Assembly (NCBI GenBank): GCA_004335635.1
Contig: QAXH01006506.1
Location: 17,574-55,612, forward strand
Source of the DNA: Chloromonas sp. AAM2
Lineage: Eukaryota; Chlorophyta; Chlorophyceae; Chlamydomonadales; Chlamydomonadaceae
DNA: 38,039 bases
Direction: 5' to 3'
Below the pieces are notes generated by a model that was given only the letters and a program-made list of their open reading frames with translations, searched no databases and had not been told where the DNA came from. Shown piece after piece: positions 21,027-31,654 of the stretch (position 1 is its first letter; each line of letters begins with the position of its first letter). Position numbers and translations under genes: made by a program.

Positions 21027-24000
21027 ATGTCATACTCTTATTCGCCGAAGGCCATGGCTTATGAGCCCATGGCCAACCCGCCTCAGCCCATGGTCCATCA
21101 GCCGCAGCCCATGGCCAATCAGCAATCCCTGATGGACCGTTTGCCACCGCACATGAGCTTCCAGCCCCAGCAAATCGACCGCCAGCCACAGCCCGGCTTG
21201 CCTCCATACTTGGCGAACCGCCCGCCGCACATGGCTCATCCCAATCACACCGTGGCCTCTCCAACCTCTTACCCAGCTCCTGCACAACACACCAGCCAAT
21301 GTCAGCCGTTTCAGCAACACCCACAACATCAGCACCAGTGGCAACAGAAACCTGCCATGCAATCGCATGGACAAATGCACGCCATGCCCCCCGCTTCCCA
21401 GGCACCACCCATGCTTCATAACACACACCAGGACCCCCAGCAGCAAGCCAACCAGCAATGGCCATCCATGCAGCAATCCCTTATGCCAACACTCATTACC
21501 GCCACACAGACAACATCACCACAGCACTGGCCTACCATGCACCAGTTGCCCATGCCAACACCAACACAACCAGCTCCGTCGCAGCATTGGCCATCCATGC
21601 AGCCATTCCTTATGCCAACACTCACTACCACCACACAGACAACATCATCACAGCAATGGCCCACAACCCAATCCACAGCCGGTCAACAGTCCCTAGCGAC
21701 ACACCAACTGCCCGCACTCCATTCCGACAACAGCCCGCAGCAGACGCTCTTTCACGATTCAACCATGTTCACACACCATGTCAGCGCCGGCACACAACCA
21801 TCTGCGCCCCATCACCACTCAGAAAACTACCCCAAAGCAGCACCCCAGCCACAACCCCAAGCATATCATCAGCACACACAAAACGCCAACGCTCACATAC
21901 AGTTGCAAGCCTCTCATCCGCGGCAGGCACACCACTCCAACACAGGGGGGAAAGATAGACAGGCAGCCGCTGTGCAGCCAAGGCCCATCCAGGGGCCCCC
22001 TGCCACCAAACAGACACCCTCCTCCCACTACCCACACCAACCACCACCACCACAACAACAGCAACAGTTCAATGAACAAGTACACCTTGCTGCATCCTTC
22101 AAGCACTCATCCAACAGCAAACAGCTGCGGAAACTGGCTTCATCACAGAAGGCTGGCAAGAAAACCATCCCACCATCGCCGTCTTTCCACCAACTTTTAC
22201 CATCTCAACAACCGCCTTCTCTTTGCCTGCCCCCACAACCCAAACAACCCTTTCAAGCTCCCTCTTCTGCCCACTGGCCACCCTCCATCACGGCTTCCCG
22301 GGCCAAACAGAGCAGCAGCACGGCAGCCAGGCAGGCGTCAGGCGGTGTCAGCGGGTCGGCAGTGCGCCACATTCGCCAGGCCAGATTCCTGTGGCCTCAT
22401 GACAGCCCTGACCAGGTATGTGGGAAGCACATGTGATTGCCAGTGTGGGTGTGGGTGTAGGTGTGGGAATGGGGCGTACATTCCATCATCATCACCATCA
22501 TCATCGTCGTTACATGGCATTTTCACAGTACAACTGACAACGTGTTTGGGTAGCACATGTATGTAGACTGTTATAGATCCAGGAGGCTAGAAGGTAAGTA
22601 CTCCTATATGGTCAGGCTGAGTACCTCTGAATAGTGGTACGGTCCAAGCAGGGAGAACTGTGCGTTAAATGCAACGGCAAGGTTTTTCCTGCTACAGTTT
22701 AGGTTGCATAACATGCATTGCTACGCCTGCAGACAGCATGTCTCGTGTTTATCTTGGTTGGCATGCATGACACCTGCATGGATGGCATGCAGGACAACCG
22801 CATAACATGTGCATCACATGCATCGCGGTTGCTGGCGGTCCATGTTAACAATCATTACTATTCCACAGAGAAGCTTACAACCACCAAACCTGGTATGCCC
22901 ACGTTATTTGTGGGTAAGGCATGAAAGCAGCGACTAGGCATGAAAGCAGCGACTAGGCATGAAGGCAGCGACTAGGCATGAAGGCAGCGACAAGGCATGA
23001 AGGCAGCGACAAGGCATGAAGGCAGCGACAAGGCATGAAGGCAGCGACTAGGCATGAAGGCAGNNNNNNNNNNNNNNNNNNNNNNNNNNNNATGAAGGCA
23101 GCGACAAGGCATGAAGGCAGCGACTAGGCATGAAGGCAGCGACTAGGCATGAAGGCAGCGACTAGGCATGAAGGCAGCGAGGCTGCAGTTCGGTTGGGGC
23201 AAATGCCATGCAGGTGTCGTGCCTGCAGGCTCTTCTTACTATGTTGCTCAACGTTCCAACAGCACAGCAGGCTTACTGTTGTGGTTACAGGTGTTGTTGT
23301 TTACATGGCCTTCAGTCCGTGGAGGACTGCTCAGCAGGGCCAAGGGGGAAGGGCAATTGCCGGTAACCTACTAGTCACACCACTGTTGTGTTTACAACTG
23401 TGTGTGTTAAGTTTGCCTGACGAAACGAAACCCCGGTGTCATGGTTTTCTCTGCAGGTGTTGCTGCGCAATGTGGTCTTTCTCCTGGGTGAGGTGCGTGA
23501 GCACGACTACACGCTGCGCATCCCCAGACTGTTCCACGTTCTGGAGGGCGGATGGGAGAGTCGCAAAGCATGGCGAGACTTCAAAGCCCAGACCAAACTA
23601 CGGCCACTGGTAAGCAGCCGCTCAATGCATGTTGTATTAAACAGGTAAAAGCGTGATTGTGGCATACTGTTCATGGCTTACAGACAATCATAGGTGCCAG
23701 TTGTGGTTGCTTGCCAATTTGGCAATAGATTTGATCCAATTGAACTCAAGGTCTCAATAGATTTGATGACGCATTCAACACCCACGTTTAAAACGAATAT
23801 CCTCCTGAGTATGGCATCTGCCACTCAGGCCACATCACCCAGACAAGGCATGCGCATTCCACCCATGGCTAGCATCACATAGCCATCAGTGGCGATGCAG
23901 CACGTATGTCAAGCCACATACACTAGGTAGTTTTACAGCTCTTGAAGCGATGTTTGCAAATGGCATGCGAGCTGTCATCTGCTGAGCTGCCCTGCCTTGG

Positions 24001-24245
24001 CCTACTTCAAAGGATGTGTATGCCTCGATCAATGCATTGAACCCTTGCAGCCTGCAAATCTCATTTATCTCATTTGCTTCTTCTCCTTGCTTGGGTGCCA
24101 AGTCAGCTGTTTGTCTTGCGAGCTGCAGATGGACCGAATCAAGTGCTTCACGCACCCCACACCCGACACCACTAGGCTGGACATGGCCAAACTGGCGGAG
24201 ATGGCGGCACCTTGGGAGATGGCAGCAGCCAAGGGCGTGAACTGA
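21027..24245 (+). CDS. Unrecognised 552-aa protein, Pro/Gln/His-rich with a conserved-looking C-terminal 110 residues
   Basis: Exons 21027-22415, 23457-23609 and 24129-24245 (TGA), all phase 0 with good GT-AG borders. The start is the first ATG in frame (MSYSYSPKAMAYEP); the open frame upstream has none. Residues 1-440 are low complexity: PMANPPQPM-type repeats, then alternating 'QHWPSMQ...LMPTLTT' units near residues 145-215, and Gln runs. The end is different: VRHIRQARFLWPHDSPDQVL, LRNVVFLLGEVREHDYTLRI, PRLFHVLEGGWESRKAWRDF, KAQTKLRPLMDRIKCFTHPT, finishing MAAPWEMAAAKGVN. This block is rich in Trp, Arg and Leu and reads as a folded helical domain. Prion-like N-terminus plus small folded C-terminus recalls RNA-binding or scaffold proteins, but no motif proves it. 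Alternative exons in 22416-23456 cannot be excluded because the minisatellite and gap lie there. Confidence 0.7.
22917..23181. repeat. 19-bp minisatellite AGGCATGAAGGCAGCGACT interrupted by the N gap
   Basis: About 14 units, alternating ACTAGG/ACAAGG and AAAG/AAGG variants, in the first intron of the 21027-24245 gene. The true copy number is unknown because the assembly gap lies within the array. Confidence 0.95.
23064..23091. other. Assembly gap (28 N)
   Basis: A run of N inside the 19-bp tandem array, most likely a collapsed or unresolved repeat. Confidence 1.
23298..23350 (+). repeat. Dispersed repeat copy A (pairs with 33262-33313)
   Basis: TTACATGGCCTTCAGTCC is identical in both copies and is followed by near-identical GGAGGACTGCTC[AG]GCA[AG]GG over about 50 bp. 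This copy is intronic in the 21027-24245 gene. Confidence 0.8.
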
Positions 24246-25239
24246 GGCTGTCCGTGGTGTCGGCAACGTTGCCCTTGCCTGTTATTTATGGGTTTTGCTG
24301 AAGTTCATGGTGTTGTGCCTGTTGAGGCCAGAAAAGGCAGCTGCGATTCGGCATCGCATTGGCTCAGCCTGTGCCAACTTGATTAGCGGTTGGTATGCCG
24401 GCTGATTGTGTCTTTGCATGCCTTGTCATGACCCTGTTGCCTGGCCTTGTTTGCCTGGCTTGGTGTTATACTCTGGTTGCTGCTTCTTGTTTCGCGGTGT
24501 CTCTTTTCATCTGCAACCTGGTCTTTTTATTTTCTTCTTGGAACTGTTGGAACCATCCTTGCCATGTCTTTCTTTTGTGCCCTTGACGCTTCATCTGAAT
24601 GTGATCATCTGAGTTCTGCTGTTGCATGACGGCCATGTAAAGCGAGGTGTTCGCGGCGTGCCACATAGTACTCGAAAATTGCCCATGGTGCTTACATGTG
24701 ATGCTTACTGCTCCCGACAGTTGCCAGCCTTGAATCGGTTTGCGATTTGGCTTTTATGTATTTGATTTGCTGAGGCTGCCATGAATAAGGAGTGATATCA
24801 CGACAACTGTGAGCAATTATAATCAACAGGAGCAGGTAGCCACACACACACACACACCCGCTTGTGAGCCTTCAGTTTTGCACTCCAGTCAGAGAGCCAA
24901 GTGTGACGGTAAGCCAGGCGACGAAATCCGTGAATCATTAGGGAGATCACTTCATGTCTTCACTTGCCCGGAGCAAGTTTCAAGACATCCCGACTTGACT
25001 TCCCGATCGAGTTTGTGCAGTACGAGTTTGTGTGTCCGCCTTGGATCACCTGTCATTGCGACGATCCTTATCTCGATGACGTTACAAGCCTGAAGTGGGC
25101 ATGCTCTCTTTTTTGACAGTTGTCAAGGTTACCAGTCAGTGCGTGATCTCTCTCACACTCTCAAAGCCACACAATTGAAAAATGCGATCCTGTCGCACAC
25201 TCCCTTGAAGCCATACTATCGCAATTCTGATGCGATGCC
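24246..25239. other. Convergent intergenic region
   Basis: Lies between the stop codons of a plus-strand gene (24245) and a minus-strand gene (25240). No gene seen. It contains candidate TGTAA poly(A) signals for each strand (24636-24640 plus; 25082-25086 minus) and a short (AC)n run at about 24841-24856. Confidence 0.5.
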
Positions 25240-28200
25240 TCATATCCCCGTGAGCCACACAGCACGATGCACGACACACTCCAGGTGCACACCCTGCCTG
25301 CTGGCGCTGCGAGCCGCTGCGCCATTGGCGGTGAGGGTGAGCGCGCGCAGGGTGTCGCCAACACCGAACACAGCCACTTGCTGCTCGCCCACCTGCACTC
25401 GTCGAGCAATGCAGTCAGACAGGTGCACTCAGCCAGGTCTGTGTCGTGCGTCATGCGTCTTACTCGTCATGCGCCACCAATTGCAATCGGCCGCAACTGG
25501 CGTACAGTGGTGATCTGGAGCTGCAGCCTGCTACTGCACGCCTTCAAATGGATTGTGTTTGCCAAGGGCCGGAACCGCCGCAGTGGCGATACTCCCATGT
25601 CGAGACTGTACGGAATCGAGGAGATATTGTGACACACTCGATCAACACCACGACCCTGGCTGTTGTGTCAAAAGCTTCGACACATCTCAGCAAAGACATG
25701 CCGCACCTCTCGGAGCGCGCCCAGGCATGTGAGGCGGGCCGACACGTTGGCTGTGGCGGCGGCGCCTCGGGTGGGTATCACACGCAACCGGCCTCTGAGC
25801 GCGGACCACCTGCAGGTATTTGAGACAGCGTGCTGCCAGCAAGCGTTTGATGGGGAACACTCCAACGTTCCTTGCTATCAACCGTGGTTCATTTTGAACA
25901 GGACGTGTCTTCGCTTGTTATTCCCTCGTGAGGAGCGGTTCATTGCCGTCAAACAAAGCCATGGCCTTAACCAGTGGCCAACGTAAGCAGCTGTGGTTGA
26001 GTATGACATCAGCTGCATCACGCGCCTCAACTATGTACCCACTACCTTACCTGGCTCGTTCTTGCGGTCCTCCAAATGCGTCAATCAATGTTTGGAACTG
26101 GTCAACAGCGATGTCAGCTGCTACCAGTTCTCGGTCTGAAGTCAGATACCGCGTCAGCTGGGGTACTAGGGGTGCCTGCAGTGCAGTGCAAAGAAGGGTT
26201 GATGCCAGGCAGAACCTGAGATGGGGCCAGACTTGGTAGGGGTCCTGTTTGTCCTGGAAAATCTGTTGTTGTACGAGTCTCCGGCAAAAGTAGAACAATC
26301 AAAGCAAGCGTGTCAGCCTCTGTGTAGCGACGCCCGTTGATCACGACTGGAGAATGCAGCACGAGCACTGGTTAGCAAAGGAAATGCACATCAGCTTGGT
26401 GACTTTCAGCAACAGCAGAATCAAGATATTCAAACACCGAGTTGCTCTGGAAGCGCTTCACATGTAATTCCAGCATTTGCAACTCAAAACGTCCTCGGCA
26501 TCAAAGGCATCGTCCCTCCCACCTGTGCTTCCTCCTGCACACACTCCCTCCATTGCTTGGTGCGTGCAGCCCAGGAGCCCACTGACAGGTCACCGGGGCC
26601 CGCCCAGCTGACCTGCAGTCAACACGGCAAGTGGCCAAAATTACGAAATTGACGGCACTATTGACTGTGGAGTTTTGTTGGCCCTGATTTGCAAGACACA
26701 TTGGCGTGCTGACCTTCGTGCAGCACTGGTCAATCTGAGGCACAGGCCAGTTCAAGGCACACAGTGTGATAGAAACGGCCTGCAGGTCAGAAGGGTTCTG
26801 GTGACACAACAACCCACACTACTACACAACTGGGGAAGGGTCCTTCAACTCTCATCATCAACTATCATTACGTCATTACATGCAACCTTGATGAAGAACA
26901 GACAACCAACAAACACAGCACCCGACACAAAACAACTTGAAGAGAAATTGACTCTGACTCTCGTCAACACATAGCGGATTCGTTCTGACTCTGCCCCTGA
27001 CTCGGTACCGTGGGTTGAACCATGAGAAGCTATGTAATGATGATGATGTCCCTGCCGCTCACCTGGCTGACCAGGGCACACATGGTGGTTGTGTCCAGGT
27101 TGGTGACTAAAGGGTCGGGAGGAGGGAGTGGCAGGGAGTGGGCCAACGCCTCTGCAGGCAGACGCAGAACAGCACAACCACCATAATTTGTGTTTTGGTG
27201 GCAAACGGTCCCAAAAGGGACAATGCCCAGAAATGGACCAAAACGGATGTGATTTCATCACATGAGTCGTTCGGTCACATGCAAGCCAGATGGGGTCAGT
27301 GCACTGGAAGGTGGATGGAGCTCTGCCTGCTATGCTACAACAAGACAAGCAACCGGGCCACGCTACAGAGGAATGATTGTAAGGAGCAATGGAAGCCAAT
27401 AATAACTGCATCTCAGCGCACAAGTACTGCCAGCTGACACTGACAGCACATCAAGCCAACTAGCACTATATATGCCTGGTGATCAGAAAATACATGCATG
27501 GCGATGAGAAAGCTACATGCACGGTGATGAGAAAACTCATTTGTATGAGAATGCTATACATGCATGGCCAGGAGAAGCTACATGCATGGCCATGTGAAAG
27601 CTGCATGCATGTCAGGATCCTTGTCAAGAGGAAAGCTCTGCTTTGCCCGTCTTGCTCATTCTATTTTCGCCGGTGGTTCTTGAATGGCTGCGCCACACAA
27701 CCGTTTGGCTTCCTTATGGGCGAGGGTGGTGCCCATCTCGTTCCATGGCACGGCTTCGCTGCTGTGAACATGTGTACATCCTGTTTGTCAAACAGATGCA
27801 CATTAATGGCCACTCACCTACTCCCAGCACCACTGTAACGCCCATGTTCCGCAGTGCTTGCACCACACTCTGATCCGCAGCCGAGGGAAACAGCACAGCC
27901 ACGTGGGGAGCTTGCCAGCGCACTTGATTGCAGGGCTGCCGAGCAACAGCTAACAGCTCCTCAACCTGACGTCGCAAACCCTACAGTAACAGCAGCAGCT
28001 GGAAGCACAGCTCAGGACATACCAAACTCATGCGAGAGCGATGATAGAGGCACTGTCCACTGTTTGTACACTACTTTGGCTGTTGACCAGCTGACCAGCA
28101 ACTGGTGGACTTGTGTCGACATTCAACTTTCGATGTGCTGTGTACTGAGTGGAGCGGGTGGTCACGCCTGGGGGTAGTGCAAGCCCAGGTGCAACCTGCC

Positions 28201-30096
28201 AGGGCGCGCTGCAAGCAGCGACACCCCGGCCCCGGAAAAGATTCAATGTAACATAGAGGGTAAATATACCCTCGTTCGTATGTTACAACGAACAGAACAG
28301 AAACTACACTTGATCTTAGCCAAAAGGCCGAGAAAGGTATGCTTGATGTTGTACAGCCGGCGAGTTCATGTACCACCTGGGTACCACGATGCGGGGTCCT
28401 GCGATGGTGGGTTTGGCGGATTACGGGATTTGACGCTGCATTGTTGCCATAGCCCCGGGACCGCAACTTGACATGTTCTGCATGATATCTTTGAGGTCCA
28501 GCCGTCCCACAGACTGAGGTTCAAAACAGGACCCGGGCGTCACACCTTTATCCTCCCACCCTAGCCCACCCTAGGGATGCAGTGGTAGGGTGTATATATC
28601 TGTACACGGAACGAAATGGGCATCGCCCTGGCCTACCGTGTGCAAGAGAACAAATGCAGTGTGAAAGCCTGATGGCTCACGTCCAAGACCACAGTTTGTA
28701 CTCTGACGTGATTGAGATTTGATACCCACCTTCGTCTTCCCCTTGTTGGCAGCCCAGTGTTCGCTGTCGATGCCGAACGCCTCCTGGCTCTTCACCTCAA
28801 GCCACACACTGCCCCCCTGACATACGACATCAACCTCGGCACTCAAAAGGAGGTGATCAACCAGGTCCTCATCCATGTCAACACCATCAACGTCAACCAC
28901 ACGACTCATAGCCGCAGCGCCAGCGCTAACAAGACCAGCACTACTGGCACCGTTGGCATCATCTACAATGCGATCAGCTGTGTGTTTAGCAGTAGGAATG
29001 GTCTCGTAGACACAGCAGCCATGTGCCGCAATGTCCATGATTCGTGTCACATCGCTCTTGCTTGTGACTGGTGCAGCAACTTCACTGCTGCCGACACAAT
29101 CAACATTGCTAGCGTCAACACTGTTTATCTCAGGGTCAGTGATGCCAATACCACTAGTATCGACAGCAGCACTGCGGCAATCTGAACTAGCACACCCTGC
29201 AGCATCGCTAGAAGCAGTGTTGCAGCTGCCTGGCTGGTTTACAATGGCTCGTGCGTCGTGACTTTCCCTCTGCTGCCTGCGCTTGTGTTCAGTGATCTGC
29301 TGCCTGCGTGCGGTGACTTGGGCCTCATGAGCTGCCCCGGGGGCGGGCGTGGCCTGACAGGGGATGGCATGGAAGCGCTTGCCTACCGCAACCACCCCAG
29401 GAGCAACCTGCAACAGATGCAAGCCAGAGTTTGTAGCGCTTACTGCTAACACTAGTGGCTAGTACTGATAAAGCCATGCATTACATCAAGCCAGAGTTTG
29501 GAGCGCTTACTCTTAGTTACTAACACTAGTGGGCAAGCCATGCATTACATCGAGTCAGAGTTTGGAGTGCTCGAGTTGAGTTGGCACTGACACAACATCG
29601 TCATCAGCATCCTCAGCATCTCATCTGGATTGAGATTTGCTGCGCATTGCACTTGCCAGTGCTGCATAATCAGTGACTAGCCGGCTCTCCTGGCCTTTGG
29701 CGATAACCTGGGCGGCATAGTTTGTGTGCTGTCTTCCTTCCCTCTTGGCACGGCGCGGTGAGTAGTAGCCTACAGAAGTTCAACGTGCCATAGAAACTTT
29801 GACGTGTGCTGTCCCGCACCTGAGCAGCGAGTATCTCCCCCGCGTATCCCCTCAAGTTGTTGGCCAGTCCCTGAATGCGGGCTGGGGTCAACGCCTTAGC
29901 GGCGCGGGTCGCACCCGACAGAATACGGGCACAGGAGGAGGGAGGGCCAGGAAAAGCACTGCCTTGGACTTGCTCAAAGCCTTGGGTTGCGTTCAACGGT
30001 GCACTCAGCTGCCGCTGCAGCTGCTCCTGCTGCTGCTGATGTTGCTGCTGCTGCCGCTGCTCCTGCTGCTGCTGCTGTTGCTGCTCCTGCTGCTCC

Positions 30097-30133
<37 letters not shown>

Positions 30134-30384
30134 CCTGCTGCTCCTGCTGCTCCTGCTGCTCCTGCTGCTCCTGCTGCTCCTGCTGCTCCTGCTGTTCCTG
30201 CTGCTGCTGCTGATAGTGTTGCTGCTGCTGCCGCTGCTCCTGCTGCTGCTGTTGCTGCTCCTGCTGCTCCTGCTGCTGTTGCTGTTGCTGTTGCTGCTGC
30301 TCCTGCTGCTCCTGCTGCTCCTGCTGCTCCTGCTGCTCCTGCTGCTGCTGCTGCTGATGGTGTTGCTGCTGCTGCCGCTGCTCC

Positions 30385-30417
<33 letters not shown>

Positions 30418-31142
30418 ACTGGTTCCGACACCTCAGCTGCGCTGGCATTGATGGCAGCAACACACCGTTCCAAGAAGCCCAGGTCACTACGAACCCTACG
30501 TGTCAGACGGGATGCGTTTTCTGTGCCTTGCTTATCTAACCGCTCTGCTGCTCTGAGTGCGGCGTGGAGTGCTGAGCGTACTAGGTGTAACCGACTGCCA
30601 GGCCCGGATAGGGATCCAGCACAGGCTGCTAGGAGCAGCTGATGGTCTGTCAGCTGGGCTGCTGAGACGCCCAGCTGTGCTGGTGCCATGTCCAGTGGCA
30701 CCAATTGACTGCTGGGCATGGGCGGCTGGCCAGCCAGTGACAGCTGGTGGTCTACTGGCAGTTGTGTGTCCGGTGGCAATTGCTGAGCTGCTGCTGGCAG
30801 CTGCTGGCTTGCCAGCGGCATAGGTTTTGACTCCAGTGGCACCTGCTGGGCGGCTGCTGACACGAGGCATGCCTGCTGACTAGACTGCTGGCTGGGCAGC
30901 AGCTCAGTTGGGTTGCCATCGCCTGAAGAGATTGATTGGCCAACAGAGGACCACATTGGCTCTCCCGGAGACGCTGGTACCTCACGAGCTGGGTCTAAGA
31001 CCTGTTGTGACACAGAATTGTGTGAGGTGGTGGTGTGGCAAGTGGTGGAAGAAACGGATGGCCGAGCAGGCAGTGAGCTGGTGGGGCTTGGGCTTGCTGT
31101 GTGGCGGTAAGGGCCTGGTGAACTGGGTGGCCGATGTTGCAT
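25240..31142 (-). CDS. DUF1308 / UPF0415 family protein (human C7orf25-like) with giant Gln-rich insertion
   Basis: Conserved eukaryotic family of unestablished function. Exons in transcription order: 31142-29820, 29407-28730, 27980-27818, 27151-27063, 26612-26523, 26175-26051, 25809-25707, 25392-25240 (TGA); phases agree, 907 aa against about 420 in animals. Family landmarks: a helical start (VRSALHAALRAAERLDKQG, about residues 190-240), AEVDVVCQGGSVWLEVKSQE, APHVAVLFPSAADQSVVQAL, PLVTNLDTTTMCALVSQ, DQFQTLIDAFGGPQERAR, and VAVFGVGDTLRALTLTANGA near the end. Extra length comes from a Gln/Pro/Ser N-terminus, a Gln tract of about 137 residues that splits the N-terminal helical region, and a Ser/Ala/Asp-rich insertion in exon 2. 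The true N-terminus could be an internal Met. Intron 2 houses a U2 snRNA gene. Exon 2 to exon 1 is the least certain join. Confidence 0.88.
27481..27612. repeat. CTACATGCATGGCxATGAGAAAG minisatellite
   Basis: About five diverged units of TACATGCATGGC with GATGAGAAAG linkers, in intron 3 of the DUF1308 gene (minus strand). Confidence 0.8.
28138..28152 (-). promoter_or_regulatory. Possible snRNA 3'-end box
   Basis: Just past the predicted U2 3' end the minus strand reads CACTCAGTACACAGC, which partly fits the plant snRNA 3' box CA(N)AGTNNAA. Weak, position-supported match only. Confidence 0.3.
28157..28340 (-). ncRNA. U2: U2 spliceosomal snRNA
   Basis: The 5' end (28340 downward) reads ATACCTTTCTCGGCC, then TTTTGGCTAAGATCAAGTGT, the near-universal start of U2, whose branch-site element base-pairs with intron branch points. 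Stem IIa is GTTCG/CGAAC (28293-28289 with 28278-28274) and stem IIb is a 6-bp GAGGGT/ACCCTC hairpin (28273-28256). The IIa loop TGTAACAT is perfectly complementary to ATGTTACA at 28254-28247, the conserved U2 tertiary or IIc pairing. A GC-rich stem III and a stem IV with a UUGCACUACC loop follow, near the canonical U2B'' site UUGCAGUACC. The branch element is GUAGUU, not GUAGUA, and the Sm-like tract AAUCUUUUC is interrupted. The 3' end is estimated. The gene lies wholly inside intron 2 of the DUF1308 gene, on the same strand. Confidence 0.93.
29422..29576. repeat. About 70-bp tandem repeat upstream of DUF1308 exon 2
   Basis: Three partial copies of a block with AGCCAGAGTTTG[GT]AGCGCTTACT, ACACTAGTGG and AAGCCATGCATTACATC. 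It lies in intron 1, ending about 13 nt from the acceptor at 29408. Confidence 0.85.
30010..30420 (-). repeat. CAG/GAG repeat coding for a Gln-rich tract with higher-order structure
   Basis: In the frame of the DUF1308 gene this encodes about 137 residues, almost all Gln with regularly spaced Glu (EQQEQQ units). A larger unit begins EQRQQQQH three times, each followed by Gln/Glu runs, giving a higher-order period of roughly 50-60 residues. Interruptions by GAG, CGG and CAC codons avoid pure CAG runs. Confidence 0.95.
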
Positions 31143-31654
31143 GCCAGGACCCTAGGCTGTGTCTAGGATTCAAGGCTTGATGCACCATGCGATTGATGAT
31201 GAGGTGCTGGCTGGAGGTTGGCGGGAACTGCATTGATGGTGAGGTGCAGGGAGGAGTTGTAAAGAAGGACGAGGTGTGTGAGCTGCCGTTGTTTCTGGGC
31301 AAGGCCTTTGACCAGTGGGTTGGCCAGTCTGTAGAATGCATACTGTGCTCACGGGAGACTGTGGACCCACCTGGTTGGAATGTCAATCTGATGGGAACTT
31401 GAGAGGAAATGTGCGGCTGCCATATCCAGGTCAGATTGCTTTGCATGGTCTGAATTCAAAGGTCACGCCTAGCATGACAGGAACAGGTGGGCTGACAGCC
31501 ACACTGGCAGCAGTGTCAAGCGAAACCAGGCAGCTACACCGGAAACCGCCCACCTTTTTCAAATGATCCGGCTGCTCAAATCACTTGCTGCAAGAAAGAG
31601 AGAAAGCCTTTCAATTTGCCATCGTGCCATTATCTCGGTCAATTTGAAGCCACT
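31143..31654. promoter_or_regulatory. Head-to-head spacer between DUF1308 gene and NAA50
   Basis: 512 bp between divergent start codons (31142 minus, 31655 plus). No coding exon seen. A purine-rich AAGAAAGAGAGAAAG tract lies about 60 bp before the NAA50 start. Shared promoter use is inferred from geometry. Confidence 0.5.

Noticed and set aside
26282..26368. Minus-strand peptide VVINGRRYTEADTLALIVLL
   Set aside because: It lies between two DUF1308 exons that join in phase (QEEAQ to APLVPQL) in line with homologues, so it is intronic.
28712..29185. Plus-strand 157-codon frame
   Set aside because: It is antisense to DUF1308 exon 2, has no ATG-supported context, and the opposite strand carries the conserved AEVDVVCQGGSVWLEV block.
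29799..30539. Long plus-strand reading frames of poly-Leu or poly-Ala opposite the Gln tract
   Set aside because: They are reverse-strand translations of the CAG repeat; the minus-strand frame joins conserved DUF1308 segments on both sides.
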